From NCBI GenBank assembly GCA_963966185.1, contig CAWZYM010000313.1:191001-255000 (forward strand): a DNA stretch of 64,000 nucleotides, given 5' to 3'. Below are positions 11,517 to 23,512 of the stretch, in pieces. Below the pieces are notes generated by a model. The model had not been told where the DNA came from. It ran no database searches and saw only the letters and a program-made list of their open reading frames with translations. This DNA is from Rhabditoides inermis (lineage: Eukaryota > Nematoda > Chromadorea > Rhabditida > Rhabditidae). The translations under genes and the position numbers were made by a program. How positions within the stretch are numbered: position 1 is the stretch's first letter; each line of letters begins with the position of its first letter.

Positions 11517-11953
11517 ATAGTGTCTTAAAATAAGTACGATAAGAAAAACCTACATCGAGGCGGTTGTAGCTGTTGCGACTGTGTTTAGTTAAGAAATGGC
11601 TCGATGTGTTTGTGTTTGATTAAACTCGGATAAAGAGTGAAATATGTTTGTGTTAAATGAAATAAACAGCGAGGAAGAGGACAGGATATTTTTCAATTTG
11701 ATTTACAACCCAAACTTCAACGTTCCAATTAGCAGATGCTCTCCTTACATTCAATCACTATGCCCTAATAAAGAACGATTGGCAGAGTTTCTGATACCAA
11801 TATACCTCACAACCACAACCCACCACAACAAGTGATATTTATGTAACTCAACTTTCAACAACCAAACAGCAACAAACAACGTGAACGTAAACGATAAGTC
11901 AAAACAAACATGCTAGTCAACGTAACATAAACAACATTAGCTGTAATCTACAG
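11517..11953. other. Convergent 3' gap between phosphatase and coiled-coil genes
   Basis: AT-rich sequence with an AATAAA at 11661 on the plus strand. No gene seen. Confidence 0.6.
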
Positions 11954-14367
11954 TTAGTAAGAGTCAGTAAGTGCACGAGCGTGCTGCACCGTGCCTTCTT
12001 CTTCTCCACTCGCTCCGAACTCGGCAGGGACAGGCTGCTCGTGCGCTCCCTCCCCCGCCTGCCGCTCCCTCTCCCCCACCTCCTTCCTCAACTGATCGAG
12101 GGCACTCGAGTACTGCTGGAACCGGTCGTGCTCCTTCATCGTCCACACCATGCGACGATTCGGGTGAAACGAGCCGGTCTCGCCTGGAGAGAGAGGAGGG
12201 TGAGGAGAGAGGAGAGAGGAGAGAGGAGAGAGGAGAGAGGAGAGGAGAGAGGAGAGAGGAGAGAGGAGAGAGGAGAGAGAGAGAGAGAGAGAGAGAAAGA
12301 GACTCACCGATCGCGCGGCACCTCGTCGAGTTCCACAGAATGCCCATCACACTCATTTCCACCAGATCGTACGGCTTCCACTGACTGACAAGGCATCTTC
12401 TCCTTTCTCCCTCCTCCTCTCCCCTCCTTCTCTCTCTCCCTCACCTCCTGTCCGCGTATTCGTCGGCCAGCCGCTCGTTCATGGCGACCATGGCATCCCT
12501 GGTGCTGGACAGCTGGTCGTACCTCTCGAGTGCCACAGCGTCGTGCCTGGCCGCCTCCACCCTCCGCGCGTTCTCCTCCTCATCCTCTCGCACCACACCC
12601 GCATCCTGCAAATGATACGATGCTTGATTCATGAGCAGTTGTCCAAGCATGTCTCATGAGTGATGAGTGCGTGTCTCACCTTACTCGACTCGCCCGCCTT
12701 TGAAGAGGTCGCAGCACCGCCCGTCGCGCACTCCTGCCAGCATCCCTCAACTCATCTCATTCTCAGGAAATGTGGCGTTGAGAACAAACGATATGATAGT
12801 TCAACTCAACAACAATCTTTGTGTTTCGTCCACAATCAAAACTAGCAATCCGTGATAAATATAAGTAATGTCAAGAAATCTAGAAACCGTAAACAAAATG
12901 TTTCACCGACATTGATAACTAGTCAGTCTGACACGAAAAGGTAATAACTTGAAGTCTCCTGTTAGAAATCACAATAACGTTGACCGATTCTGATAACTAG
13001 ACAAAAACATGGAAATGCCACCAATATCCCAGCCACGCACCTTGCTCGGTCTGGCCTCTGTATAGGGCGGCGGCTGTCTGTTCAGGTAGCCCATCTCGGC
13101 CCGTTTCTCCGTCCAACACTGCAACCACATCTTCCATCATACACACAACATGTTCTCCTCCAGATTGCGTATAGTGGGCCCGCAAATGAGTTCCACTCTT
13201 TTCATGAGAGACATTAGAGTAGTAAGACAACTATCTGAACCCATTGGACGGTGTTTCAAGTCTGACAAAACATTTCGGAGGTACCCAAGTTCGAACCTAC
13301 GAACAGTTGCTTGGTAAGCGAGAGCGTTGCCACTACGCCACTTGGTCATGCGAGACAGTCCGCGAATTAGAGATATGAACGCCAAAGACATTCTGCAGTC
13401 TGCTTCATCCATGTACTACGGTGCCAACTAGAGCACGATTATTTTTTGTTCGGAAAATGCTGAGCTAGTTGCGCGCTTAGTATACACACATGGAAACATA
13501 ATACAACAAAGAACATATGCAATTGCTCATTATAATGTCTCGCACTGTTTCTATCATATGTAATCTAATAAACTTAATAATATCAATGAATTCACATGCA
13601 CGCACATTGATGCAGATGTTGACGAACTGTCCGCAGCGCAGGCCGCTCGTCGTCTCGTAGCGGCCGCACTCGCCGGTGGGGTGCGCGTTGCCGCAGTGCT
13701 CGCGTCTACACGGCAAACAATCAATATAGCAATCAATCAATCAATCAATAAATGACAACAGAACACTACACACAGCTCGTAGAAATGTTGGTGTACCTTA
13801 AATTAATCAATAAATCATTCCAACCCACAGGACGGTGTCGGCCGGTGCGTCGCACGTCACGCACTTGACGGTAACCGGCGGTGCTGCATGTTTGACGGAC
13901 TTGGGCTGAACAAGTTCCAATCAATCAATATCAAATGCCACCGCCTCACCGCCGAGATGACGCCACTCTTCTTCCGCGCGGCCTTCTTCTTTGGCGGCGC
14001 CGGCTTCGGCTGGGTCTTCGCACCAGACTCATCCTGCTGCAGAGAACTTATCAGCTTATCACAAACGAAGCGTGAAAAAACGAAACCTACCGTCGTGTCC
14101 CTTTCGGCGACAGGCGTGTTGATGGCGGGGGCGGGGAGGCCTCGCGAGGCGCAGACGCGCGCGAACACGGCGTGTTCCTCGGGCGCGAGCAGGCCGAGCG
14201 CCCCGCGGCTAGACAGACGACAAGCACGCAGCTGCTCCACTATGCGAGAGCCGCACTCCTGCAAACACAATCCTCACATGGAGTGCTGTTTAGGTCACAT
14301 GACAACCAAACTGATGCCTAGGGGGTAACTAATCGAATTCCGTTTTCAAATCCACAGCAGACAGCAG

Positions 14368-14420
<53 letters not shown>

Positions 14421-17186
14421 CTCACGAAACAGTCCTGCGCGGTGAGCTGCGATCCAGGTGGCGGCAGACCAGCAAACGGAAACCCAGCCTTCTGAACAAC
14501 ATCAAAACAATAAACAGCCATGTTTGGAAGAAGAACTGGACGTACGTCCTTTTGCGCGCCGACCGAGACCATCATTGCGAGCAGCTCCTCGTACACCGAC
14601 CGCTCCTTGTGTCGCGACCAGAGGTCACGCAACTATAAAATCCTCAGAAATACGCAAACGAGTGTAATAAAAGACGACTATTGTGAAATAGTATTATTCT
14701 ACTTTTAGCGCACATACTTTGCCTGTTCGACATTTATCAGTCAATTTGAGACACGCTAATTTCCTTACTGAATATCGGCTCGCGCAGTGAGTGCGATACG
14801 CAGTGAGTTTCGCAGTGCAGACCTGTAATCAGTGAGACTCATACTCAGACCTACCTAAATTGTCAGACCTAACTAATTTATCGCGAAGACTATGTATCGT
14901 GTGTGAGACTTCGTTACATGTGTAAGACACATTATGAAACAATGCAGAGTACATACTTGAACTAAATACACTATACGTAAATGACGTAATATACTCCTAC
15001 ATGTTATTCGTATATCTAGTATTTCAGTGATATTGAAACGTATCGTAATTAGCCTTATATTTTAATGTGAATTATTGTCATCGGAGGCTCCGGCTTCTTC
15101 AAGAACTTTGGATTCACGGAGATGAAGCTGCGTCGGAGGACCCGTCAACGACTATTGCGAGAAGAAGCTCAAGAATGAATCTGTCGACAGCTATACGAGC
15201 ACGATATTTGATATGAACCTGTCGCCAGGAGAGCATGGTGCTCGAGTGGAAGGAGATGACCCGGTAAAGTGAGTGTATGTTTTCCCTGTAGAATCTTGTA
15301 TGATTCTAGTGTCTCCCACTCTGGTATTGTGGTTGAGTTGTTTTGTCTCCACTCAGGTTTTGTGGTTGACCCTGTCCCTTGATTGTTTGTGAGTCTCCGG
15401 TATTGACCACAAAAGATGCAATCGTTCCTCACTGTCATCTCCCCCTCGGCAACCTCTTCATAGTGTCCTAATCCTATATATAGTCTCCATAGTCTATCCA
15501 TGATCTGTTCATAGTCCTCTCTTATTTTCACACCGTACTCCACGTGATCTCATCATCCCCGTAGCGCGTACATGTAGTGATAGCTTCGCCATTGTGATGC
15601 TCAACCTGGTGATTGTTATAACCAGGTGATGTTTATGATATATGAGATAAATGAAGACCTGTAAATACTTGGCTTGTGTTTGTATGTTGATGCGACACCT
15701 TGTCCGACTAAACAATATGACATTCATGAAACAATGATCAATATCCATACACCTCCACTCCGCTCACTTGAGGCTTAGGCTGCTGGGGAGACATGGTTCC
15801 CATAGAAGTGGCCTCAGAACCATCCGCAGAAGGACATGCTATCGCAGCGTCAACGCCACCAGCCAAAGCAGTTGCGAGTGTCTGAATAATGAAAAGATTA
15901 GCAAAAAATAATATGAATGACTCACGGCTTGCTCGAGCCTCTCTGCCTGTTCGTGGAGCACGGTGACGTATGCCTTGTAGAGGGCGATGCGCTCTGCGAA
16001 CTCGTCGCCCCGCACGCGCTCCAACTCCTCCACGTACGCCGTCATCTGACGCTGCTCGGTGGAGAAGTGCTCGTACAGCAGCCGCTGCTCGCTCGCGATC
16101 GCCGCACACAGCTCCCGCATCCTCTCGTCGTCCGCCACCTCCCTCTCCTCCAAAGTCACCTCCCGCATCTGATTCGCCAAATCCGCGGCAGTCGCCTTCA
16201 GCATCTTCTGACTCGCCACCTCCTGCTCGTTCAACTGTCTTATCATTTTCAGCTTCTCAGCATTCACGAGCCTTGCTTCCACTCGCATAGCATCCAGCAG
16301 CTTCCGTGTTTCCGGCAGCCTCTCGCCAGACTCGCGCAGCTTCTGCTCGAGCAGCTCCTCCGCCTGCTGCTCCACCCGCTCCATCCGCTCCATGTACTCG
16401 ATCCCCTTCTGGAACTGCCTCCTCTCCCGTGCGAGCTGCTCGTTCTCTCTCTGCAGCCTCGCCATCTCCTCCTCCATCTGCGCCCTCGCCTTGCACACCC
16501 GCTCCACGACGTGGCTGTTGTCGGTGAGAGCCGCCTGCTCGAGTACCAGTCTCTGCTGCTCCGCCATCTCGGCCGTCATCTTCGGCGGAGGCTCTCGCTT
16601 CTCTGACCGGCTCGCCTCGATGACATCACTGCCTTCCGTCCAACTGGCCTGTTCTACCAGCGGGTCACTCGAGCGCGCGGCAACTGAAAGATATCGTGAG
16701 GAACATCAGTAAACATCTGAGCGTACCTCCGGGCGCTCCGGTCGTGTCAGCAGTGTGGTCGTCACTCGGCTGCGGCCAGTCATAAGGGTGCATCGTATCC
16801 TTTTTCGGAGCAACCGCCCCTGTAACCAAAACATTCAAAACACATATATAAATGACACCATAAAATATATAAAAGCCAGTGAATTGAATTGAAACCAAGA
16901 CGACACCTTCACTCTCGCTGGTCATCTCGGGTTTGGCGATCATGTTGGCGTTGGCGTCGGTAGACTCCATATCATCCTCCTGCTCCACGTTCTGCGCCAT
17001 CTCTGTATGTAACAACCGATAAAATAGATAATCACTATTAAAAAACGAACCATTGCGCTGCTCGCCGTTTCTTTGGAGTATGTGCTCGAAAAGGGAGCGC
17101 GCGTCCGTCACCCGGTCGTTCTCGATCAAATCAAAGAGCTGCTGCAGCTCCGACGATCTCATCGTCACTTTGTTCTCGTCCGACAT
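11954..17186 (-). CDS. Coiled-coil and Cys/His-rich protein, unrecognised (about 793 aa, 16 exons)
   Basis: Exons from 17186 leftwards (17051-17186, 16907-17002, 16727-16819, 15926-16683, 15768-15881, 14546-14632, 14426-14491, 14091-14258, 13950-14036, 13829-13905, 13606-13705, 13041-13118, 12680-12733, 12445-12605, 12308-12384, 11954-12183) keep frame throughout. Residues about 160-361 form a long coiled coil rich in Glu/Arg/Gln. A basic stretch (KPAPPKKKAARKKSG) precedes a Cys/His cluster (VKCVTCDAPADT...HCGNAHPTGECGRYE...RCGQFVNIC), probably zinc-binding. A second helical part and a conserved-looking C-terminal block (WKPYDLVEMSVMGILWN) follow. The start is the ATG at 17186; the GTG before it lies at the acceptor. 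I do not recognise the protein. A scaffold or chromatin/RNA-associated role would fit but is a guess. The intron at 13119-13605 holds a SINE-like copy. Confidence 0.75.
13170..13490 (-). mobile_element. SINE-like element with internal tRNA boxes, copy 2
   Basis: In reverse complement it runs from GCTGAGC...CATTTTCCGA, through GTGGCGTAGTGG (A box) and GTAGGTTCGAACTTGG (B box), to GAACTCATTTGCGGGCCCAC. It lies in the 487-bp intron of the coiled-coil gene. Confidence 0.85.
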
Positions 17187-17648
17187 CACCTGAAGTATCT
17201 ACTAATGAGATGAGAAGGTTCAAGAAAGTCAAAATGACATGAAACTGGAGAGAGAGAAAGAAGACATGAACATGTAGATATGCACTAGTCAGCAAAACTT
17301 GCGGAACTGTTAGTTAGTAAAGGTATGTGTAATTAATGTTAAAATTCATTAACTTAACGTTGAAAAACAGCTGTTTTCAATCGATTACGAAAAATTAATA
17401 ATTTGAACACGCCTATTGACAGTGCATTTTCAATTCAAAAAAAATTGGCGCGAAAATAGAGATAATGAACTCATTGATTACTTTGTATTTTTGTTAATGT
17501 TTTTTTTAATAGTCATAATTTTTTTACTCTCGGTTTTCTTACTTGTTCAGTATTGTTCTTCATGTTTTGTTAGTCATTTATCAACGATCTATATGCGGTG
17601 ATGAGGTGAGCATTCAGTTGTAGTTGACAGCCGAGCCAAGAAGCGAGT
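17187..17648. promoter_or_regulatory. Shared upstream region of coiled-coil gene (-) and Kelch B (+)
   Basis: A 462-bp head-to-head gap, AT-rich, so it must hold promoters of both genes. It contains a 33-bp block (17402-17434, TTTGAACACGCCTATTGACA...) found again at 22793-22825 beyond Kelch B. Confidence 0.6.
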
Positions 17649-18908
17649 ATGGAGGAAGAAAAGCAACTGCTCGGTCGTCTGAACAGCTTGAGGCGGTGAG
17701 TTGATGCTTTGTGTGTTTAATGAATCTCTACGGTCGTCATCAAATGCTTGTCAGAGCGGGCAGGATGTGTGACGTGAAGATCTTCTCTCGACCCGCCAGC
17801 GGATCTACTGTGGCAAGTGAGGTGAGGCGAGGCGATTACAGATATAGTGACTATGTTGTTTATTTAAATGTATATGGTACGACGTTCAGTTCCACGCACA
17901 TATGGCTGTTCTGGCTGCCGCGTCGCCGCATTTCATGAACATGTTCCACTCGGGTTTCAAGGAGACCATCGAGAAGGAAGTGATACTTGTGAGTTGTTGT
18001 TATTGTTCGTTGTTTATTGTATTTGTCACTTCCAGGACATGGACGAGGACATTGTGGACATGCTGCTCGAGTACATGTACACCTGCAACATCCCCATCGG
18101 CGCGTTATAATTTTTGTGGCACAACTGTTTTCCAGACGAGTCGATCGCGCCTCGCCTTCTCCCCGAGGCGAGTTATCTGCACCTGGACAAACTGAAGGAG
18201 CGATGTGCCAAGTGAGTCAAAACAAAAGTGCCGCCTGTCAGCTTTACAGATCGAGAGCTAACGATTCAATCAGATTGCGGATAAGTTGGATTTTAGGTTG
18301 ATTGAGGATAGCGTTGTGGAGTCGAACTGCCTCGAGCTGTGGACGTTCGCGTCTCTCTACAACTGCGAGAAGATTCAGGAGCGCGCCTGGAAGGCCGCAT
18401 GCGAGAACCTCGAGTGAGTGAACTTTCGCATAACGGCTGTATAAATTTTCATTGTATTGCAGTCGCCTGATCGATACTCCCGACTTTCTAACACTCGCCA
18501 AGGCCGACCTGCTCTCTTTGCTCGCAGGTAAGCTCTTTAATCTTATCCTAGCACCTTGGTAGGATACTTGTAGTTTGTAGTACCAAGTCAATCCAGATCC
18601 GGCCGTGTGCTGTCGCGAATCGAACGTGTTTCTGGGAGTGTGCAACTGGGTGCGCGCCGATCCAGACAGGAAGCAGCACATGAAGGAGTGAGTGCGTACT
18701 GGTCGTTACTCTAAACCGTTTTTCGGCCAGTTTGGTACATCTTGGCCACATCACTATAAGTAGTAGCGAAACTTATTTCGAAACGCGACCAAATCATGTA
18801 TTATCTCTTAAAAGTACTCGCGTAAAGAGAGTCAGTTTGTCTTGACCCAATTCAACAAAAGCGCATGCATAAAACGTTTACAAATACTAACACAAACCTG
18901 CTCCTCTC

Positions 18909-18945
<37 letters not shown>

Positions 18946-21900
18946 AATATTGATTACATTTCATCGATTTCATCGATTCATCGAACAGATATGCGCAGGT
19001 TTGTGTTAGTATTTGTAAACGTTTTATGCATGCGCTTTTGTTGAATTGGGTCAAGACAAACTGACTCTCTTTACGCGAGTACTTTTAAGAGATAATATAT
19101 GTGCTTTTGTTAAATTTCATAGAAATTTCTTTTCTACCTGATTGCCAAGCTCCGTTGTTCATTCGTATGCGCAAAACTATGATGAATGACACAATTTCTA
19201 CTGGTAGCAAGTCATTGAATATACTACATTCTACAGGTCGTGTTTGTTGCGTATGTACAACAACGTTTCTCATGGTATCAAAAGAAACGCTTTGAAAGAA
19301 ATTTTACTCTTTATTTTGGATCGCTGAGGCGTAAGTGCATGTCTACTACCGTCTGCGCGCTCTGCCAATATCGCGCACTCTCGCGCTCTCTCTCGCGCCC
19401 CCGCCGCCCACCGGGAGAGAGCTAGCAGCCAGCGTTGACTGGAAACGGTCCACACACACACACCCACACGCTGGCCTCATGGGTGCGCGCGATCGCTCAT
19501 AACTTCTTTCATAGAAAAGATACAAAGATGGAGTCAACCAGTGATCTGGCCTACGGAACCGTGCGAATCTAACTAACATGAATGGGATGAGTTCACGTTG
19601 CTGCTAACATGACCTTTGGATATCGCTTCTTGAAAATTCTAGCGCGAGCCTTATCCTAAGCCAAAAGAGAGGGCGCTGCGCGCCCTCTCTAATTTCGTAG
19701 GCGTTTTAAGGGCCCTATTGCGAATAGCCTGATCACACACATCTTACCTGTACGCGCTCGCAGGCTTCTCGGTCTCGTCCGACTCTCGTGTCTGGAGAGA
19801 AGGTTCCTGGTGGACGTTGTGGGCAAGGAGCCGCTGGTCGCTGACGATAAGGATTGCTTCCACATATTCTACAACGCCCTCACTGTAAGTACACAAGACA
19901 TTTTTGAAGTGTTTGTCTGAATTCGTATATCTGCCACATGAAAAAAATATTAAAATACAACAACTTTTCATGAATGAACTATATGCTAAAAAATAAGCAC
20001 AACGTGTAACAAATGAGCAGCAATGTTTCCATTTCGTAGTGAGAAGTACCGATTCAGTAATCGATGTATGACCATAGTTACCGATTCGGTATTTCTCACT
20101 ACGAAATGAAAACTTCGCGGCTTGTTTTCTACATGTTCCATTCATTTTTATAGTATGAATTATTTATGAAAAGATATTATATTTGGATATTCTTTCACGT
20201 GTTACTATTTGTTTATATAGTGGGCCTATCAATGAGTTCCTTTCTTTTTACGAGAGACATTAGGGTTGTTAGACAAAAAACAGCACCCATTGAATGATGT
20301 CAAAATATTGCGTGGGTACGAAGAGCAAGAGAAGAATCCGCGGGCTGCTTCTTGCCAAGCGAGATCGTTACCACTGCGCCACTTGGACATGTAGAAGGCA
20401 CAGCGGATCAGAGATATGAACGCCAAGGAAAGTCTACAGTCTACATCGCTCTTGTCATACGGTGCCAATTAGAGCACGATAATTTTTCGCTCCGAAATTG
20501 CTGAGCTAGTTTCGCGCTTTGTATACTCGAAATTTAGAGTGGGGTGTCCCTTTAAAACGCGTGATGTACGCGCAGATTGGTGGACTTATACATTCCTTGG
20601 ATTATACACTTCCTGTCAGGCGCTTGTGCTGACGACTCCGGACTCGTGCAGTGATCGCGTGGGGGTGAGGCAGCGGCGAAAGTGGAAGGCGAGCGGCGTA
20701 TGGCGCGACGGACCTCAGCTCATCAACAGCATGTGAGTCACGTCAACGGGCATTCACTTATTGCGCACCTCTGAATACAGGCTCTCATGCTCTGCGGTGG
20801 TGCACAAAGGCAAGATCTACTGCGCTGCCGGGACTATCAACGTATACTCGAACGGTGAGGATGGGGGTGGGGGAACGAGTCGAATATCGTTCCTCAGGTG
20901 GTTGGCGTCCGATCGCGTCCCCGTCGCGTGAGTGCCTCTGGAAACTATGCGTCATTGGCGATAGGCTCTTTGCCACCGGAGTCCGAAGCCACAAGTGAGT
21001 AGAGCTTTCGCTATTATTTTCGTCGTGTGACAGCCGGGGTCAGTTGGTTAAACTCGGTGGCGAGCAAAAGAGGCATACAGCGCTGGAAAGGCTGTAGTGT
21101 GCCGCGGCATGTTCGATTTTCTACCGTGACTCGGCGAATCTCCCTGAATCATTTTATGTATACTTTCCAGTCGCTACGTCTACCAGTATGCGGAAGAGAT
21201 GAATCTGTGGGTTCAAGTGTACTGCGGACGCCGTATGAGGTATGGTGTTCTCATTATTATTTTCATCGATTCCCTATAGCAGCGATCTCGTTTCGCTCAC
21301 TGCATTCGACGACAAGATCTGCGTGGCTGTGAAGCGGTCCCAGACGATCGAGGTGTTCGACCCCCAACATCCTGGTTGGTGCGATTTCATCTATGAAAAG
21401 TCACACTACCTTGAATCACGGCTGAAAAAGTTTGAATGCGATTCATTAGTCTGCCAACGGTAATTGAAAGATATAGAGCCCCTCATAAATAGCTAGATTT
21501 GATACATATAGCCTAGGGTCAGCTCAATATTTGCCATTTGCCACACTGTACATTTCCTGTTGTGTTACTGTGCCTCTATAATCTCTTGGCAGATAAAGAT
21601 TATTATTACATATTGCGCACGCGCATCTCTAATCAATCCATTTGAGATCTGGGCTTTGCTCGCCTATGCGGCTTCCCGGACCCGGGTCCGACGCAGACGT
21701 TCGCACTGTGCACGGTGGACGCAAGCCTCGCAGTGGTCGGTGGATGGACGAACGGCAACGGCTACTGCGACGAGGTGGATGTGTGCATGTGCGCGTGCGC
21801 AAGTGCAAGTGCATGTGCATGTGCGCGTGTGGCTTTCCGTGTGTGAGGGCTGGCGATTGCAGGTGCAGGTGTACGACGCGGGCGCGCAAACGTGGCGCAA

Positions 21901-22479
21901 GCACTTCGCGCTGGCCAAGGTCAGTATGTGGTTGTCACGTAGCGGTCCGCCTTCTGGAATATGCATTCGGGGGGACTATGAGACCGGATCCATACCGAAC
22001 CAAACCATTTTATTGTGTATAGAGATCCTGGATAAGACTTTTTGATTTGATTTGATTTGATTCGCAACTATACAGTATAGTTGCAGGCTCGCAGCCACCT
22101 CGCCGTCACGCAGCTGGACGGCTCGCTGATCGTCGCCGGCGGCTACGCGGGAGAGGCACTCGGAGACGTGGAGGTGGGATTTGAGCATGTTACTCTCATC
22201 GCATAAGACACGAGGGGTCTCTTTCTGAAGGCCTTTTGCCAACAGTTGAGTCTGACTTCCACTAAAACGCGTCGCCTCGCAGATTCTGCATGGACACTCG
22301 CGCACCCAGCTGCCTCGTCTCGCGCCCGGTCGATACGACTGCGGCCTCGTCCAGCTCGACAAGGTGCCGTTCGTGCGAGCCAGACGACAATCACTCGTGT
22401 TCAGGTGTTGTATGCGATCGGCGGTATGGATACGGGCAACCCTGTGCAGATGCTGGATCTCGAGGAAGACAACGACTAG
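17649..22479 (+). CDS. BTB-BACK-Kelch protein B (542 aa)
   Basis: About 19 exons: 17649-17695, 17755-17821, 17890-17988, 18036-18099, 18136-18211, 18297-18413, 18463-18527, 18597-18687, 19764-19884, 20620-20732, 20781-20854, 20898-20994, 21171-21239, 21280-21374, 21647-21780, 21863-21919, 22087-22173, 22283-22363, 22405-22479. The BTB domain (residues about 20-125) reads MCDVKIF...FHAHMAVLAAASPHF...F; the BACK domain has ESIAPRLLPEASYLHLDKL; the C-terminal half holds Kelch blades (SLAVVGGW, SLIVAGGYAG, VLYAIGGM). Such proteins present substrates to CUL3 ubiquitin ligases. Exon 4 ends in a GC donor (GC-AG intron). Intron 8 holds a foldback element; intron 9 a hairpin and a SINE-like copy. The acceptor at 21647 (TTTGAG) is the least certain. 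AATAAA at 22615. Confidence 0.9.
18800..19096. repeat. Foldback element 1 (101-bp inverted arms)
   Basis: Arms 18800-18900 and 18996-19096 appear fully complementary, starting ATTATCTCTTAAAAGTACTC. The loop is mostly CT repeat plus ATCGATT-rich sequence. It lies in Kelch B intron 8, and TA dinucleotides flank it. Element 2 at 53360-53850 shares the terminal motif. Confidence 0.93.
19330..19700. repeat. Dispersed GC-rich repeat with 12-bp-stem hairpin
   Basis: Near 19664-19691 there is a tight palindrome (AGAGAGGGCGCTGCGCGCCC TCTCT). The same hairpin and adjacent CGTTTCCAGTCA/GCTAGC blocks occur in reverse orientation at 50785-50890, with an extra stretch between them in this copy. Confidence 0.6.
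20030..20107. repeat. Short hairpin repeat in Kelch B intron
   Basis: CATTTCGTAGTGAGAAGTAC is matched by its near-complement about 40 bp on (GTATTTCTCACTACGAAATG), giving about 33-bp arms around a 10-bp loop. Confidence 0.8.
20219..20527 (-). mobile_element. SINE-like element with internal tRNA boxes, copy 3
   Basis: Same layout as the other copies: left part ending ATATCTCTGATCC, then AAGTGGCGCAGTGGTAACG, a degraded B box, and a 3' end GGAACTCATTGATAGGCCCA. It is inserted in a Kelch B intron. Confidence 0.8.
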
Positions 22480-23512
22480 TCGCATATCGGCAGGCAACGA
22501 CGCTCCTCTATCCCACCTATCCACCTATCACACCACGTTCTGATTCAGATTTGCTATTTTTATTCGTTACCAATGGCGTCACCGTTGTGAACTGGCATAT
22601 TCCGTGTGAAATTCAATAAAGTCTCTGTGTTGTCGATGTCGTTTCCGTAGTATCTTTATTCCGTTTAGTTCAATTCCATCCATAAGTGCTGAAAACTATG
22701 GAGTTCTTTGTCGAACTCAACTTGCTAATCGTCGCCGGCTGGTATGCGAGAAAAGGATATCACAGTTCTATCGTAACACGAAAAAAATTATATTTGAACA
22801 CGCCTATTGACAGTGCATTTTCAATCTCTTTTCAGTTGACCGCTCGTCGCCAGTGCAGCCTGTAGCTCCCCGATACGGTAGTGGGGTGCTCATCACTTTC
22901 CGCTTTCAAACCCGCCTTGGGTATGTTCGACTTAAATAGTATTAATCATATGTCATTACCAACACTTGTTTCTGTCCTGTCAGCATTCACCGTCTTTGTC
23001 CACATTGCCCTGTCCTGTCATGCCATGTCCTGTGGAACCGGTGAAGATTATTCTCTCTATGCTCTATGCGGCGCGGTATTTCACTCATATTCTATCGGTG
23101 TCTCTATTGATTCGTTTATTTTTCGCTCTCCCGGTGTAATTGTATCAACTATTTCATAGTGCTCAATTATTTCATTTTCGATTGTTTGCATTTCGCCCAC
23201 ATTATTTCGTTCCGAGATAAATGTCTATCACTCAATCGCGTATGGCAGACGACTATCCGAAGGGGTTCACGGAGAGCTTTACGCCACAAAAAACGCGAAG
23301 AGCTTCAAAAAATTGGTGACGGAGGTACACGTGAAGCGCCGGAGATGTGGTTCAACAAATAATCAAGCAGAATAATGCAACTATCCAATACATACATAAA
23401 TATTTATATATGAGAACGACTTATTAGCAAATATATGAACAATGCAAAATGGTTCAAAACACTGTTTTCTTATCCTGTCGTGCACAACGCCGCATTGTCT
23501 TCTGCGTCCTCC
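22480..23512. other. Convergent gap between Kelch B and C with a Kelch scrap
   Basis: AATAAA at 22615 ends Kelch B. Around 22724-22760 the plus strand reads LLIVAGWYARKG, close to the Kelch B blade SLIVAGGYAG, and looks like a decayed duplicate. A 33-bp block identical to one upstream of Kelch B lies at 22793-22825. No intact gene seen. Confidence 0.45.

Noticed and set aside
13774..13824. A 28-bp intron (13797-13824) plus a 23-bp exon in the coiled-coil gene
   Set aside because: An ordinary intron from a GTGGGT donor at 13828 to the acceptor before 13705 keeps the frame without an abnormally short intron.
15169..15543. 124-codon minus-strand ORF in an intron of the coiled-coil gene
   Set aside because: No splice sites connect it to the gene and it resembles no family; probably chance or a decayed insertion.
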